Assembly: GCA_028045305.1 (NCBI GenBank)
Contig: JAOFTV010000003.1
Span: forward strand, 114,370 to 178,369
Source of the DNA: Opitutales bacterium
Lineage (GTDB): Bacteria > Verrucomicrobiota > Verrucomicrobiia > Opitutales > Seribacteraceae
Length of the DNA stretch: 64,000 nt
Reading direction: 5' to 3'
Part shown: one piece after another, positions 16,691 to 26,241 of the stretch
How the letters are laid out: the number at the start of each line of letters is the position of its first letter
Numbering within the stretch: the first letter of the stretch is position 1
Position numbers and translations under genes: made by a program
The notes under the pieces: model-generated
Told to the model about the DNA's origin: nothing
Databases searched by the model: none
What the model saw: only the letters and a program-made list of their open reading frames with translations

Positions 16691-18472
16691 ATGTCCCGCC
16701 TGAATCTTTTCTTCCCCAAATTTTTGCTCTTTAGCAAACTCAGGAGCTATAAGAGCGAAAATTTACCCCACGACTTAGGTGCCGGCCTCAATGTGGCGTT
16801 GCTCGCCATACCCCAAGGCATGGCATATTCTTTGGTCGCAGGTCTTCCTATTCAGTATGGCCTTTTGGGCTCTGCCATTTCCGCCATTGCTGGTGGTTTT
16901 TTCGGAGGAGGAAGATTCATCACTCAAGGCCCCACAAATGCTACAGCCGTACTATTATTTGGAGTATTTGCCGCCGCTGGACTTATCGGAGCAAATGGAC
17001 TCGCAACTGATGCGGCTCTAGATATTCTACCCATTGTTCTTTTTTTCTCCGCTTTGCTTCTAGTTCTCGCAAGCATATTTCGTGTTTCCTTTATCGTTCA
17101 ATTTGTTTCCCGAACTGTAATAACTGCATACATAACTGCGGCCGCATGCTTGATCTTGGTAAATCAAACAAGGCATGTTCTTGGAATATCCAATGTGGAC
17201 GAATCCCCAGCATCTACCTTTTTTGGTATTATTAACTTTCTTGGAAGGCACCTTGATCAAGTTTCCTTCCCCACTATTGCGTTAAGTATTTTCACTGGTG
17301 TCGTTTATCTTTTGTTTCATGCTTGGTTGCCGGCGCTTCCTGGAGTAGCCATTTCTCTTATCGCCGCTTCATTTGCTGCTTTGGCCATGGAAAGTTTAGG
17401 CTACACGGTTTTATGCCTCCAAAACTTTTCTGCGGCGGGAGATTTCCTTCAGCTGCCTAGTACACATCTTTTAGGCTTACACGGTCCTTTAATTTTTACC
17501 ACTTCTATTGCTGTTTGCCTTTTGTGTTTATTGGAAGGCCTTTCCATCGGAAAATCGCTCTCCGCACGTGCAGGAGCAAGGCTTGATGCAAATCAAGAAA
17601 CCTTCTCTATTGGCATGGGCAACCTCGGGTGTTCCCTGTTTTCAGGAATGCCCGCATCTGGGTCTTTGACTCGTTCGACTTTAAATGTTGAGAGCGGTGC
17701 CCGAACCAATATGGCAAATATTTTTGCTGGCTTTCTTGTACTTTTGGGCTTTGGTGTTCTGGGTGATTTGGTTTGCTTCATTCCATTATGTAGCCTCGCC
17801 ACTGTTGTCATGTTTATTGGCTTTTCTTTAATAAAAGTTCGCCAAATCAAAACTGTTTCAAGAGCATCAAGGTCGGATGCATTTGCTTTCGTCATAACTT
17901 TTCTCGTTGGTTTGAGCTTTTCCCTGCAGGTTGCTATTTTTGCGGGAGTTATCACTTCTATATTACTTTTTCTTCGCAAAGTTGCCCAACCGCAACTCAT
18001 TGAATATGGCTACACTAGCGAGGGTACTTTGACAGAAGCATCGGTGCACACCAAGAGACCAGAACCCGAGGTTTCCATTGTACATGTTGAAGGTGAGCTT
18101 TTTTTTGCCGCTGCCGACTTGTTCTATGATCAAATAAGACGCGTTGGAGAGGATCCAAACCTAAAAGTCTTAGTATTGAAAATGTTAAACGCCCATCATC
18201 TAGATGCCACTTCCGTATTAGCACTTGAAGAACTACTTGAATACCTCAAAGAAAAAAATTGCCATGTACTTCTCTGCGAAGTTAGGAAGGATTGCCTAAG
18301 AATATTAAAGAATTCAGGAGTTTTATCACGGATGAACCGAAGAAATGTTTTTCCCCATATTGCAAGTAATCCCACCCTTTCCACTGCAAAAGCAATCAAG
18401 AGAGCAAAATGGTTAGTTGATGGAGCAGCAGCCAAGGTCACGATCTATGCTGAGCAAGTAGCTAGTGCTTAA
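16691..18472 (+). CDS. SulP-family anion transporter with STAS domain
   Basis: 593 residues: a membrane domain of about 10-14 helices (residues 25-430), then a cytoplasmic STAS domain (about 455-545; VSIVHVEGELFFAAADLFYD, HHLDATSVLALEELLEYL). The SulP N-terminal signature region GLNVALLAIPQGMAYSLVAG is present, as is the QGPTNATAVL segment of the anion-binding core. Predicted role: uptake of sulfate, bicarbonate or a related anion across the inner membrane. It starts 28 bases after the Wzz-like gene and ends overlapping the convergent tatD gene by 11 bases. Confidence 0.93.
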   Translation: MSRLNLFFPKFLLFSKLRSYKSENLPHDLGAGLNVALLAIPQGMAYSLVAGLPIQYGLLGSAISAIAGGFFGGGRFITQGPTNATAVLLFGVFAAAGLIGANGLATDAALDILPIVLFFSALLLVLASIFRVSFIVQFVSRTVITAYITAAACLILVNQTRHVLGISNVDESPASTFFGIINFLGRHLDQVSFPTIALSIFTGVVYLLFHAWLPALPGVAISLIAASFAALAMESLGYTVLCLQNFSAAGDFLQLPSTHLLGLHGPLIFTTSIAVCLLCLLEGLSIGKSLSARAGARLDANQETFSIGMGNLGCSLFSGMPASGSLTRSTLNVESGARTNMANIFAGFLVLLGFGVLGDLVCFIPLCSLATVVMFIGFSLIKVRQIKTVSRASRSDAFAFVITFLVGLSFSLQVAIFAGVITSILLFLRKVAQPQLIEYGYTSEGTLTEASVHTKRPEPEVSIVHVEGELFFAAADLFYDQIRRVGEDPNLKVLVLKMLNAHHLDATSVLALEELLEYLKEKNCHVLLCEVRKDCLRILKNSGVLSRMNRRNVFPHIASNPTLSTAKAIKRAKWLVDGAAAKVTIYAEQVASA

Positions 18473-19274
18473 ATCTTTCTTTTAAATCATAAAATTTTTG
18501 GGAATTTTCCCAAAGTGAATGCTTAACTACCGATTCAGAACATTCCAACAAATTGGCTAAGCAAATTCCTATCGCCACAAGATGAGCCGGCTCGTTTCTT
18601 TTTCCTCGATATGGAACTGGCGCCAGGTATGGACTATCTGTTTCCAGCATCAATTTTTCCAGCCCCTGAAATTTTACAGCTTCCCATAATTTTTCATTCT
18701 TTGGAAAGGTAAGGATACCGGTAAATGATGCCCGCCCTCCCCTTTCCATAAGTTGCTTTATCTCTTCTTTCCCTTCGGAAAAACAATGAAAGACCACTCT
18801 CTCCCAATTTACTCCCGATTGATCAATTTCTTTTACCGAATCATTAAATGCAGATCGTGAATGAATGATTACCGGACAATCAATTCTCCGAGCCCATGAC
18901 AATTGCTGGCGCAACGCTTCCTTTTGCCAATTTATAATTTGTTCAGCAAGCTCGGGTTCTTTGGGGAGTCGAAAATAATCCAATCCAATTTCACCCAAGG
19001 CAACCGGGCTTTTGTTGCTTTCCCAAAAAGTAGGAAGATTCGAAATTTGGTCTGCCCAATTTTCATCAACATATCCTGGGTGTAGTCCAGCCGAATAATT
19101 TATTCTTCCACAGTATTTTAACGATAATTCCTGGTAATCTGCCCAGTCTTCTGGAGAAGTCCCCACCGTGACCATTCTACTAACCCCAGCGTCATCTGCC
19201 CGTTGGAGTATATCTTCAAGTTCTCCCTTTCTTTGGAAACTTTGCAAATGACAATGTGTATCAAACCAAGACAT
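18462..19274 (-). CDS. tatD: TatD family metal-dependent hydrolase/DNase
   Basis: 270 residues. The metal-binding HxH is at FDTHCHL, the catalytic glutamate is in ALGEIGLDY, and further metal ligands are in [16 protein letters not shown] and ETDSPYLAP. These are the full set for TatD-type TIM-barrel deoxyribonucleases, and the length is normal. Cytoplasmic; involved in DNA repair or turnover. Its 3' end overlaps the SulP gene convergently by 11 bases; it is divergent from trxB. Confidence 0.93.
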   Translation of the reverse strand: MSWFDTHCHLQSFQRKGELEDILQRADDAGVSRMVTVGTSPEDWADYQELSLKYCGRINYSAGLHPGYVDENWADQISNLPTFWESNKSPVALGEIGLDYFRLPKEPELAEQIINWQKEALRQQLSWARRIDCPVIIHSRSAFNDSVKEIDQSGVNWERVVFHCFSEGKEEIKQLMERGGRASFTGILTFPKNEKLWEAVKFQGLEKLMLETDSPYLAPVPYRGKRNEPAHLVAIGICLANLLECSESVVKHSLWENSQKFYDLKERFKH

Positions 19275-19361
19275 CTACTCGACCTATACGAAAAGATTTG
19301 CCATCATCGCCACCCTAAATCCTTTTTTTTTTTAACTTCGATCAACCAACAGAACAGAATT

Positions 19362-20291
19362 ATGGAAAACGTTATTATTTTAGGAACCGGATGTGCCGGA
19401 TTTACAGCTGGTATTTATACAGCCCGAGCAAACCTGAATCCCTTAATTTTAGAGGGCAAACAACCTGGTGGCCAACTTACCACTACCTCGGAAGTTGAAA
19501 ATTTTCCAGGATTTCCACAAGGAGTGGATGGTTATGATCTGATGGACAACCTGCGTAAACAGGCGACTAAATTTGGTGCCCGAGTGGAAAATGCCTTCAT
19601 TGATCGCGTTGATTTCTCTGACGATTGCAAAACTCTTTATTCCGGAGACAAATGTTATAAAGCCAAAGTTGTGATCATTGCTACTGGAGCCGCACCTCGC
19701 CTACTCGGCATACCCGGAGAACAAGAAATGTATGGGGGCAAGGGAGTAACCACATGCGCAACTTGCGATGGTGCATTCTATCGCGACATGGAAGTAGTAG
19801 TGATTGGTGGGGGAGATTCCGCCTGTGAGGAGGCTTTGTTTCTAACTCGCTTCTGTTCAAAAGTTACCTTGGTTCACCGAAGGGATGAATTAAGAGCATC
19901 TAAAATTATGGCTGAACGCACTCTGGCTCACGAAAAAATTAAAGCAGTCTGGGACTCAGCGGTCGAAGAAATTCTGCCCGGTGAAGATGGAAGGGTCAAA
20001 GCGATCAAAACCAAAAATTTGAAAAGTGGAGAGACTGGAGAAATTGCCTGTAAGGGAGTTTTTATTGCCATCGGACACCTACCCAATACGCAACCATTTG
20101 AAGGGATCCTCGATCTCGATACCAACGGATATCTTGTACCTGCAAATGGTAGCATGGTTAAAACTTCAATTCCTGGAGTCTTTGTTGCCGGCGACTGTGC
20201 TGACCATGTATACCGTCAAGCCATCACCGCGGCTGGAATGGGTTGCCAATCTGCGATCGAAGCGGAACGCTGGTTGGCGGAAAGCAACTAA
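19362..20291 (+). CDS. trxB: thioredoxin reductase
   Basis: 309 residues, normal for bacterial TrxB. FAD-binding motif [16 protein letters not shown] at the N-terminus, the redox-active disulfide C132-A-T-C135 in [10 protein letters not shown], the NADPH-binding [13 protein letters not shown], and the C-terminal VFVAGDCAD. It reduces thioredoxin with NADPH. The ATG at 19362 was chosen because the open frame extending back to 19203 would overlap the start of tatD and add 53 residues before the FAD motif. A T-rich tract lies about 30 bases upstream. OleC follows after 30 bases in the same direction, so it may share a transcript. Confidence 0.95.
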   Translation: MENVIILGTGCAGFTAGIYTARANLNPLILEGKQPGGQLTTTSEVENFPGFPQGVDGYDLMDNLRKQATKFGARVENAFIDRVDFSDDCKTLYSGDKCYKAKVVIIATGAAPRLLGIPGEQEMYGGKGVTTCATCDGAFYRDMEVVVIGGGDSACEEALFLTRFCSKVTLVHRRDELRASKIMAERTLAHEKIKAVWDSAVEEILPGEDGRVKAIKTKNLKSGETGEIACKGVFIAIGHLPNTQPFEGILDLDTNGYLVPANGSMVKTSIPGVFVAGDCADHVYRQAITAAGMGCQSAIEAERWLAESN

Positions 20292-20321
20292 GGCGAAACT
20301 CATACCCCCAAGGGCCATTAG

Positions 20322-21965
20322 ATGAAAGATGTGGTGCAAAACGTTGCCACATATCTTTCATCCACGGCCAAGGAGCGGCCTGACCAACCTGCACTAGTCT
20401 CTGGTGCAGACCGCCCTAAGTTTCTCCCACTTTCCTTTTCCCAGCTTGACCATGCCGTTGACGGTGCGGTGAGTGAACTCATAAAATCAGGCATATCCGC
20501 GGGGGATAAAACTTTACTCTTTGTAAACCCTGGACCCGGTTTAATTATTTGGGCATTCGCTCTTTTTCGTCTGGGAGCCATTCCCGTCGTCATTGATCCG
20601 GGGATGGGGGCCAGGTCCTTTCTTTCCTGCATTCAAAGAACCAAGCCAAACGCCATGGTGGGCATCTCTCGTGCCTTTTGGCTGAGCCGCTTATTCCCGC
20701 GTTCCTTTCGTACTGTTCGTCGCCGCTACCTGGTGCGTCCCGGATTCCACACTCTCAATAAAAAGGTGGAACAATCCTTTCTTCCCAACGCGACTTTGCC
20801 CGATGCATTGGCTGCTATCGTCTTTACCTCTGGGTCTACAGGAATCCCCAAAGGAGTTAGGTATTTACACCGTACTTTTGATGCTCAAATCAATGCTCTT
20901 CAAAATGTTTTTGGTATGGAAGCCGGTGAGGTTGACCTTACCACTCTTCCAATTTTTGGCCTGTTTAATCCAGCTCTCGGTATCACCTCAGTTCTTCCTG
21001 ACCTTGATCCACGGCGTCCAGCCCAAGCGGATCCTGCCAAGCTTGTACGCTCTTTGCTTGATTATGATGTAACCACTGCATTTGCCTCTCCGGTAATCGG
21101 GAAAAAAGTTGCAAATGAATGCCAAATTTTTCGCACTTCCTTGAACAAAATAAAACGTTTTTTTCTCGCCGGAGCCCCCGTACCCCCAAGCTTGGCTGAA
21201 CAACTCAGTCAATGCATGCCTCATGGACGGGTGATTGTACCTTACGGAGCCACTGAAGCCCTTCCCGTTTCCTTTACTGATAGCTCTGAGATTTCCGATT
21301 GCAAGAGCTCGACACTCGAAGGTAAGGGCTCTTTGGTTGGAACACCCATACCCGGTGCGAAGGTTCGTATTCTTGATATTACCCAAGCTCCATTGCCTGA
21401 TTATCCGGAAGATTTTGAGGGTTTAAAGCAAGGAGTTGTTGGAGAAATTTGCGCATCTGGAAAGATGGTTACCGCGGGATACGATCGAATGCCTGGAGCA
21501 ACCTGTGACGCACGGTTCAAAATTGGTAAAGCCGAATACCACAGGATGGGCGATCTTGGATATATCGATGAACACAAGAGATTACGGTTTCTCGGTCGCA
21601 AAGCGGAATGTGTACGCACTGTAAATGGACTCATCGAGACTGAATGTTGCGAACCTGCAATCTCCCAACTTTCTTTTGTTCAACGTTGTGCCCTAATTGG
21701 TCTTGGGGAGTCGCCCAGGCAGGAACCCTGCCTGGTAGTCGAGCCTATCCGTTCACAAGTCCGTCAGCTTGGTGAAATTGTATTGCGTCGGAAAATTCTT
21801 GAAGCCTGCCAGGACTCCTTTCCAGAGTTTCAGATTCAAAGAGTCTTTTTTGAGAAAAAGATCCCGGTGGATGCCCGACATAATGCCAAGATTCATAGGC
21901 TTGCCCTCTCGCGCAAATGGTCCCGCTGGGTTGCCCGCAAACCAAAGTTGGGAAAATTAACATGA
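20322..21965 (+). CDS. oleC: OleC-like beta-lactone synthetase (AMP-dependent)
   Basis: 547-residue adenylate-forming enzyme. The P-loop is at about 167-177 (FTSGSTGIPKGV). OleC-like features are the RLGAIPVVIDPGMG motif and the LFNPALG then DLDPRRPAQ stretch, which distinguish OleC from ordinary acyl-CoA synthetases. OleC converts the 2-alkyl-3-hydroxy acid to a beta-lactone in long-chain olefin biosynthesis. Its TGA overlaps the ATG of the downstream oleD-like gene (ATGA), a typical oleC-oleD arrangement. No oleA (thiolase) or oleB (hydrolase) is encoded nearby. Confidence 0.82.
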   Translation: MKDVVQNVATYLSSTAKERPDQPALVSGADRPKFLPLSFSQLDHAVDGAVSELIKSGISAGDKTLLFVNPGPGLIIWAFALFRLGAIPVVIDPGMGARSFLSCIQRTKPNAMVGISRAFWLSRLFPRSFRTVRRRYLVRPGFHTLNKKVEQSFLPNATLPDALAAIVFTSGSTGIPKGVRYLHRTFDAQINALQNVFGMEAGEVDLTTLPIFGLFNPALGITSVLPDLDPRRPAQADPAKLVRSLLDYDVTTAFASPVIGKKVANECQIFRTSLNKIKRFFLAGAPVPPSLAEQLSQCMPHGRVIVPYGATEALPVSFTDSSEISDCKSSTLEGKGSLVGTPIPGAKVRILDITQAPLPDYPEDFEGLKQGVVGEICASGKMVTAGYDRMPGATCDARFKIGKAEYHRMGDLGYIDEHKRLRFLGRKAECVRTVNGLIETECCEPAISQLSFVQRCALIGLGESPRQEPCLVVEPIRSQVRQLGEIVLRRKILEACQDSFPEFQIQRVFFEKKIPVDARHNAKIHRLALSRKWSRWVARKPKLGKLT

Positions 21966-22960
21966 AAATTCTGGTTACCGGAGGAATGGGCTTTGTAGGA
22001 AATGCCCTGGCTCATGCCCTCCTTAAAAGAGGCCATGAAGTTCACGCCCTGGGAAGGAGCCTTAATCCCCCTAAAGAAAAACTCCTGCCCGGACTAATTT
22101 ATCACAGCCACGATCTATCCAGGAAACCTTTATCCAAAGATTGGTTTAAAAAAACAGATGTTGTTTTTCATATCGCAGCCAAAGCTGGTGTGGGTGGAAA
22201 GTATCTTGATTACAAACTGGCAAACTTGATTGCCACCGAAAAACTGCTCCAGACTTGCAAAGAATATGAGGTCTCCAAGTTTATTTATACGAGCACTCCA
22301 AGCGTGGTATTTTCTCCCAACCCCATACGGGGTGGAGATGAATCTTTGCCCTATTCAAAAGAAAATTTTTCTCCCTACGCCTCAACCAAAGCCCTGGCCG
22401 AACAAGGAGTTCTTGCCGCTGATGATCCCGCGGGGTTGAGAACGCTTGCTTTGCGACCCCATTTAGTTTGGGGACCTGGGGACCCCCACCTTCTTCCCCG
22501 GGTGGTCGCACGTCACCGTGCGGGAAGATTAAAAATTATTGGAGATGGAAAAAATCAAGTCGATCTGACCCATATTGAAAATGTGGTACACGCCCACCTC
22601 TGTGCACTCGATACCATGATCTCCAATCCCGCCCTAGGAGGAAACCCATATTTCATTGGACAAAACGAACCTGTGTGTCTGTGGGACTGGTTGAATCAGA
22701 TTTTTGCCGAACTTCATCTCGCACCGTTAAATAATTTCATTTCCTATAAAACAGCCTACAACATTGGTTGGCTTATGGAACAAACGTGGAAAATTTTGCC
22801 CCTTAAGGATGAACCGTCCATGACCCGTTTTGTGGCCTGCCAACTTGCCCACGATCATTGGTTTTCCGAGGTAGCTGCAAAAAGAGATCTTGGCTACCAA
22901 CCCCTTCTCTCGATGGAAGAGGCGTTACGAAAAACTCTTCCATGGTTGCGTAATTTATAG
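21962..22960 (+). CDS. oleD: OleD-like NAD(P)-dependent reductase (extended SDR)
   Basis: 332 residues from the ATG at 21962. Rossmann motif TGGMGFVG at 6-13 and catalytic Y-x3-K in SPYASTKALAEQ at about 138-142; the STPSVVF motif replaces the usual catalytic-serine region, as in OleD and 3-beta-hydroxysteroid dehydrogenase relatives. OleD reduces the 2-alkyl-3-ketoacid made by OleA to the 3-hydroxy acid that OleC closes to a beta-lactone. The 4-base overlap with oleC fixes the start; a longer in-frame start at 21917 lies well inside oleC and is unlikely. Confidence 0.8.
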   Translation: MKILVTGGMGFVGNALAHALLKRGHEVHALGRSLNPPKEKLLPGLIYHSHDLSRKPLSKDWFKKTDVVFHIAAKAGVGGKYLDYKLANLIATEKLLQTCKEYEVSKFIYTSTPSVVFSPNPIRGGDESLPYSKENFSPYASTKALAEQGVLAADDPAGLRTLALRPHLVWGPGDPHLLPRVVARHRAGRLKIIGDGKNQVDLTHIENVVHAHLCALDTMISNPALGGNPYFIGQNEPVCLWDWLNQIFAELHLAPLNNFISYKTAYNIGWLMEQTWKILPLKDEPSMTRFVACQLAHDHWFSEVAAKRDLGYQPLLSMEEALRKTLPWLRNL

Positions 22961-23036
22961 GGATTAATTTTTGCCTTGGTCAACTAAACACTTGGGTCTT
23001 TTCAAATGCGAAAAAAGTTGAATGCATTTGAAATTG

Positions 23037-23304
23037 ATGAAAATTAATTCGCTAGATCTGGGCATAGTCAATTGGCTTAGCAATAGTAGGTATACTTAGT
23101 GTAGCGGTCGGAGGCTTCAATAAGGTATCAATCGTGACAGGTCCATTTTTGATAATCGCATCAGTATTCTACGTTATGAGGCAAACAGGGAAAATAAACA
23201 TAGATCTTGAAGTGCCAATTTTAGTCATAGTTTTAGGTGTCCTGATGCTTATCTCGCAATTGTCTAAGCTTCCATTGGCTGATGCCTTAAAAGAAAAAGA
23301 GTAG
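23037..23304 (+). pseudogene. frameshifted small membrane-protein gene
   Basis: The 490-base stretch 22961-23450 has no intact gene. From the ATG at 23037 it encodes MKINSLDLGIV, and after position 69 of the 23000s the frame shifts: skipping the A at 23070, the other frame continues IGLAIVGILSVAVGG through two more hydrophobic helices to PLADALKEKE and a TAG at 23302. Joined, this is an 88-residue protein with about three transmembrane helices and a charged tail. The two halves fit so well across one base that a single-base insertion, or a sequencing error, is likely. No strong ribosome binding site. Family not recognised. Confidence 0.5.
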
Positions 23305-23309
23305 GAATA

Positions 23310-23452
23310 GCCTAACAAGACGATGGAGCTAACCCCAGATAGTTGAGCGATTGAAGCATGAAAATAAAATTTAACCTTAATTTATAAACGAGCACCTCTT
23401 ATTCTCCTTAAAAAAGGTAAACTGCCTGGCGAGAATATTTCAAGCCATCGTC
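23310..23452 (+). other. possible degenerate attC-like element
   Basis: Six bases after the stop of the frameshifted gene lies GCCTAACAAGACGATGGAGC, which resembles the first half of an integron attC site. The 8-mer GACGATGG (23319-23326) has its exact reverse complement CCATCGTC at 23445-23452. The expected closing GTTRGGC is not present. Weak evidence; it could be chance. Confidence 0.2.
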
Positions 23453-24251
23453 AAGTCATTCGGTTGTATTCATATAAAAAACAAGCCACACTGGCGTTTA
23501 AGTTTAGCGAACTGGCCTGCCCCTGAATCCCTATCTTAACCCATTGATCAGGCGGGTCTTGCCAAAACTCACCAAGCCCAACTTTTTCACTTCCAAAAAG
23601 AAACGCTGTACCCGCTGGGAATTTTTTATTTCCCATTATTTCTTGGGCTCGCGAGCTTGTCCCAACAATATGCCTGGCTGAATTTTTTAACCACTCTCTA
23701 ACATCCCCCTTGGTTCCCAAAGCCACTGGCATACCTCCAAACAAACCCCTTGAGGACCGTACTACATTTGGATTAAAAAAGTCTACTGCTGGGTCGGACA
23801 AAATCACACCCGCCCCACCAAAGGCTTCGACTGTGCGTAGAATTGCTCCGAGATTTCCTGGCTTTTCCACTTCGTCCAAAACCACCAGAGGGCCATCATT
23901 ACGAACTGAGAAGACATCGAGCCCAAGCTCCCAAGTCTTTAATACCCCAATAATTCCGTGAGCACCCGACTTATAAGAAGCCTTCGCATGGACAATTTCT
24001 GAGGTCTCACAACTTGGAATTCCCATTTCTCGCAGTTCTTCCAACGCTGAAGATTCTCCAAACCGCTCCACCATAGATGGACAAAAATAGAATTCGATTA
24101 ACTCCCTACCGGCACATACTAAAGCAAGCAGGTCATTGGCCCCTTCTACAAAAAAACATCCGCGCTCTCGCCGTCGGCGAGGAGATTCTCGAAGCTTTAC
24201 CAATTCCTTGATCCGCGAATTAGTGGGGCTCTCAATGGTTGCATTAGTCAT
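23451..24251 (-). CDS. TrmH/SpoU-family RNA 2'-O-ribose methyltransferase
   Basis: 266 residues from the ATG at 24251. The N-terminal substrate-binding segment (SPTNSRIKELVKLRESPRRR, then FFVEGANDLL) is typical of RNA methyltransferases of the RlmB/TrmH/TsnR type. The SpoU knot motifs are LDEVEKPGNLGAILRT, SRGLFGGMPV, FLFGSEKVGL and the final IGIQGQASSLNLNASVA. It methylates a ribose in rRNA or tRNA with SAM; the exact target cannot be told. An open frame to 24359 was rejected because it would overlap the divergent gene and add a non-conserved leader. A 57-base gap separates it from the divergent RlmD/TrmA-like gene, another RNA methyltransferase. Confidence 0.9.
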   Translation of the reverse strand: MTNATIESPTNSRIKELVKLRESPRRRRERGCFFVEGANDLLALVCAGRELIEFYFCPSMVERFGESSALEELREMGIPSCETSEIVHAKASYKSGAHGIIGVLKTWELGLDVFSVRNDGPLVVLDEVEKPGNLGAILRTVEAFGGAGVILSDPAVDFFNPNVVRSSRGLFGGMPVALGTKGDVREWLKNSARHIVGTSSRAQEIMGNKKFPAGTAFLFGSEKVGLGEFWQDPPDQWVKIGIQGQASSLNLNASVACFLYEYNRMT

Positions 24252-24308
24252 AAGATAAGAAAAAGGGTTTTGCCGATCAAGGGCGAGCCCGTTAAGAAAA
24301 ACAACTTC

Positions 24309-25520
24309 ATGAAACATGAGCCAAAAGGATTTTCCCCCAACCCCTACCCCTACCATCATGAACTCGAGCTAGAGATTTCGGATGTCACAAATCTTGGGAT
24401 TGGGATTGGCCGAGATGCAGACTGGGTCATTCAAGTTCCTTACTGCTGGCCAGGAGAGCGAGTGAAAGCCCGAATTTTTAGAAACCATGCAAATTATTCT
24501 CAGGCCGACCTCTTGGAGGTGCTCACCTCTTCTCCAGATCGGACGGAACCAGTTTGTGAATTATACGGCTCTTGTGGAGGTTGCCAGTACCAGGGAGCCA
24601 CTTACGAAGCTCAATTAAAATGGAAACGCCAGCAGGTTGAAAACTCACTCGTACGGCTTGGCGGATTATCCGTTGAGGTGGAACCTGTCGTTCCTTCCCC
24701 CAAGCCATATGGATACCGTTCCAAACTGACCCCACACTTTCAAGGTGGTCGCCAAGGTAAGGAATTGAACATTGGTTTTTTGCGTCAGGGGTCCCGTCGG
24801 GCACTCATCGATGTGAAAACATGTCCCATCGCAACCGATGCAATCAACGAGGCCTTACCTGCCGCACGGGATGAACTAAGAAATGCACCAAGAAAAAAGC
24901 GTGGAGGCACCCTCCTACTCCGAGAGGTCATCGAAGGGGTGGTAACCGACCCTAAAAAATTAGTTAGTGAAAAAGTGGGGGATCTGATTTTTCATTTCAA
25001 AGCTGGTGAATTTTTTCAAAATAATCCATTTGTTCTGCCACTATTGGTTGAACATGTGGTTCAACAAGCCAAGACAGATGAAATTTCGCTATTGGTCGAC
25101 GCTTATTGCGGGGGAGGTCTATTTGGACTAAGTGCCGCTTCTCGCTTCAAAAAAATTGTCGGCATTGAAATCAGCCGGGAAGGCTTTGAAGGTGCCCGAA
25201 CCAACGCCCTGATTAATCAAATTGATAATGCACAATTCTTTCTGGGAGATGCGAGTTCTATCTTTGATGAACTTGGAGGATTTTCAGAGCCTGCCGCCCT
25301 CGTGATTGATCCACCCCGCCGTGGGTGCGACCCCGATTTTCTTCGCCAGGCCATTGAGTTTGGCCCCCAGCGAATTGTTTATGTTTCCTGCGAGCCAGCC
25401 ACTCAGGCAAGGGATTCACAAATTCTTTTGGAGGCGGGCTACCAAGCGATCTTAGCCCAGCCATTTGATCTGTTTCCCCAGACCAGGCATGTGGAAAATG
25501 TTCTTACCTTGGTTCGGTAA
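24309..25520 (+). CDS. 23S rRNA/tRNA m5U methyltransferase (RlmD/TrmA family)
   Basis: 403 residues. The 4Fe-4S cysteines are C83, C89 and C92 (CELYGSCGGC), with C172 in KTCPIATDA, as in RlmD-type enzymes; TrmA itself lacks the cluster. SAM-binding DAYCGGGLFGLSAA, then DPPRRGCD, and the catalytic cysteine C361 in VYVSCEPATQARD complete the motif set. It makes 5-methyluridine in RNA. The N-terminal ELEISDVTNLGIGIGR stretch is the TRAM-like region. ATG at 24309 chosen; 13 extra residues are possible at 24270 but lack similarity. Confidence 0.9.
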   Translation: MKHEPKGFSPNPYPYHHELELEISDVTNLGIGIGRDADWVIQVPYCWPGERVKARIFRNHANYSQADLLEVLTSSPDRTEPVCELYGSCGGCQYQGATYEAQLKWKRQQVENSLVRLGGLSVEVEPVVPSPKPYGYRSKLTPHFQGGRQGKELNIGFLRQGSRRALIDVKTCPIATDAINEALPAARDELRNAPRKKRGGTLLLREVIEGVVTDPKKLVSEKVGDLIFHFKAGEFFQNNPFVLPLLVEHVVQQAKTDEISLLVDAYCGGGLFGLSAASRFKKIVGIEISREGFEGARTNALINQIDNAQFFLGDASSIFDELGGFSEPAALVIDPPRRGCDPDFLRQAIEFGPQRIVYVSCEPATQARDSQILLEAGYQAILAQPFDLFPQTRHVENVLTLVR

Positions 25521-25530
25521 TTTCTAAACT

Positions 25531-26241
25531 CTAAGAACGCTTTCTCTCTCTAGTCCATTCAATGGAAGAGAAGGTCTTTACCTGAGCTTGGCGCTGAAGC
25601 TCAAATTCTTCGGGCCAATCGTCTTCGACGATTTTTTCTGCTAGATCGCGGGCGATCAATTCCAGAAATTTTGTTTCAATTTGAAGATGATTAAGGTCGG
25701 GCCATTTGCCCAGGTCTAAAGTTCCCTGAACCAATACGCCATTCCGGGTTCGTTTCATCGCGGCACCGGCTAATTTTTGGTTTCCCAACTCATCCATGAG
25801 ATCGCGCCCTACGGGTTCGCGAAAACAATCCCCAGGTATACCCCCTTTGGATTTTTCCGAACAGGGCATCAAAGAATTGGCCACACCCTGTTCGATCAAA
25901 GCCTCTCCCCATCGCTGATGAATTTTTCCATAAAATTCCATCGGGGGCATTTCTGCTCCCAAACTACCAACGGGAAGAACAAGTCCGTAAGTTAAATCAC
26001 TCCCATGCCTGACAATTCCACCACCAGTTGGGCGGCGGGTCATATTCTGCAAAGACTCTCCAGTTTCACTTTCGATCCAGCTGGCTTTTTGTCCGTATCC
26101 AAAAGTAATTTGTGGCCTGTCCCAACCATACCTTCGAAAAATTGGCCCCGCCCACTGTCTCGTCTGTGACAACATCCACCAATCGGTAGCCATGTTTTCC
26201 GGACCCGATTCCCGGCGATATGGTAAATGATATAGACTCAT
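25531..26241 (-). CDS. lipoate-protein ligase A-like protein (BPL/LplA/LipB family)
   Basis: 236 residues. Family motif RRPTGGGIVRHGSDLTY at 69-85 and the conserved lysine region KLAGAAMKRTRNGVLVQGTL at about 155-174, where the lysine of the LplA/LipM fold contacts the lipoyl-AMP. It may be a lipoate ligase or an octanoyltransferase (LipM-like); sequence alone does not decide. Its ATG follows the TAG of the upstream reductase gene with no intervening base, so the two form an operon. Confidence 0.83.
   Translation of the reverse strand: MSLYHLPYRRESGPENMATDWWMLSQTRQWAGPIFRRYGWDRPQITFGYGQKASWIESETGESLQNMTRRPTGGGIVRHGSDLTYGLVLPVGSLGAEMPPMEFYGKIHQRWGEALIEQGVANSLMPCSEKSKGGIPGDCFREPVGRDLMDELGNQKLAGAAMKRTRNGVLVQGTLDLGKWPDLNHLQIETKFLELIARDLAEKIVEDDWPEEFELQRQAQVKTFSSIEWTRERKRS

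Noticed and set aside
19203..19361. N-terminal extension of thioredoxin reductase
   Set aside because: It overlaps the 5' end of the divergent tatD gene and adds 53 residues before the FAD-binding motif that normally begins the protein.
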